Assembly: GCA_943788615.1 (NCBI GenBank)
Contig: CALSQY010000001.1
Location: forward strand, 1,491,576-1,555,575
DNA from: UBA4465 sp002292365
Lineage (GTDB): Bacteria; Bacteroidota; Bacteroidia; Cytophagales; Cyclobacteriaceae
Direction: 5' to 3'
DNA length: 64,000 nt
Of the stretch, positions 63,699-64,000 are shown piece by piece; the stretch's first letter is position 1, and every line of letters starts with the position of its first letter. The notes beneath the pieces were generated by a model. It had not been told where the DNA came from and made no database searches. It saw only the letters and a list, made by a program, of their open reading frames with translations. The translations under genes were made by a program, and so were the position numbers.

Positions 63699-64000
63699 AT
63701 GTCCAATAATCATAAGTATTACCTAATCCCTAAAGGTGTTGATTTAGCATCTCTAAAAAATGAAAGTGACAAAAAGAACATTGTCAAGCACATGTCTGCC
63801 ACTTGTACCCTGTTAATCCATCAATTTTGTTATCAAGTCGAAAGGCAAGATGGTAGTGAAACCGACAAAGAAGAGAGAGATCTCTTTAATGTTGAAATAT
63901 CGAGCAGTACATTTAAAAATAAAGTAAATTGTCGCTACTCTCCTGCAATTAAGAAATTAACAGATGCTGGAATCATCAAATGTAATAATTCTTATTTGAC
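63699..64000 (+). CDS. Unknown gene, 3' end outside the window
   Basis: An ATG at 63699 opens a frame that has no stop to the window edge (at least 100 codons). The start MSNNHKYYLIPKGVDLASLK and a later SPAIKKLTDAGIIKCNNSYL resemble winged-helix replication or regulatory proteins, in which a helix plus short beta-wing follows, but this is a weak impression. A strong promoter match lies far upstream. Confidence 0.6.
   Translation, partial: MSNNHKYYLIPKGVDLASLKNESDKKNIVKHMSATCTLLIHQFCYQVERQDGSETDKEERDLFNVEISSSTFKNKVNCRYSPAIKKLTDAGIIKCNNSYL

Noticed and set aside
1..64000. CRISPR array, rRNA operon, insertion sequence or replication origin
   Set aside because: No regularly spaced repeats with unique spacers, no rRNA motifs, no transposase or DnaA-box cluster was seen by eye.

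Overview
The window looks like a chromosome segment of a low-GC member of the Bacteroidota. The signs are the DUF349 and YqgE/AlgH genes, a MiaE tRNA hydroxylase, promoters that fit the phylum's TTTG / TAnnTTTG pattern, many Tat- and lipoprotein-type exports, a GH109-like oxidoreductase, a PVC-type heme protein, and a gliding/T9SS-type C-terminal (CHU_C) domain. A marine or free-living Cytophagales/Saprospiria-like lineage is plausible, but the genus cannot be told from the sequence.

Layout. 1-3.4 kb: housekeeping genes (partial miaE, yqgE-like, DUF349) and tRNA-Thr. 3.7-17.8 kb: mostly exported metabolic genes: a TsdA-like diheme cytochrome with a Tat-exported DsrE-like partner, a glycosylasparaginase, a TlpA-like thioredoxin, a two-subunit molybdenum hydroxylase (IorAB-like), a large lipoprotein with SGNH, beta-propeller and cytochrome c parts, an alpha/beta hydrolase, a GH109-like protein and an RluA-type pseudouridine synthase. 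17.8-20.8 kb: a broken lipoprotein gene, a MOSC protein, an SDR and gene-poor DNA.

20.9-59.05 kb: one tightly packed plus-strand locus of 21 genes for a contractile injection system (CIS) of the extracellular/Pvc-Afp lineage: cap (DUF4255), one sheath, three tube paralogues, a DUF5908-like small protein, tube/LysM protein, VgrG-like spike, gp25, two large baseplate proteins, a fibre-like protein and a 2669-residue tape measure. Woven into it are envelope proteins not normally part of a soluble particle: a DUF4407 four-helix membrane protein, a secreted Ig/jelly-roll-like protein, a GH18-type hydrolase with a C-terminal membrane anchor, a two-helix mini-protein, a membrane-tethered STAND NTPase with a WD40-like propeller, a TonB-type outer-membrane receptor and a SulP transporter with STAS plus a CHU_C domain. 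No PAAR protein, classical Pvc15 AAA+ ATPase or recognised toxin is visible. My main inference is that this may be an envelope-anchored CIS with its own wall hydrolase, gating NTPase and membrane docking partners. A perfect 12-bp terminator hairpin after the first tube gene, and a recent 103-residue tandem triplication inside the tape measure, are the clearest fine-scale signals.

59.1-64 kb: after a strong terminator the DNA changes to short, unrecognised, mostly minus-strand genes, frameshifted relics, paired direct repeats and a truncated plus-strand gene with a good promoter far upstream. It looks like a decaying accessory or mobile region.
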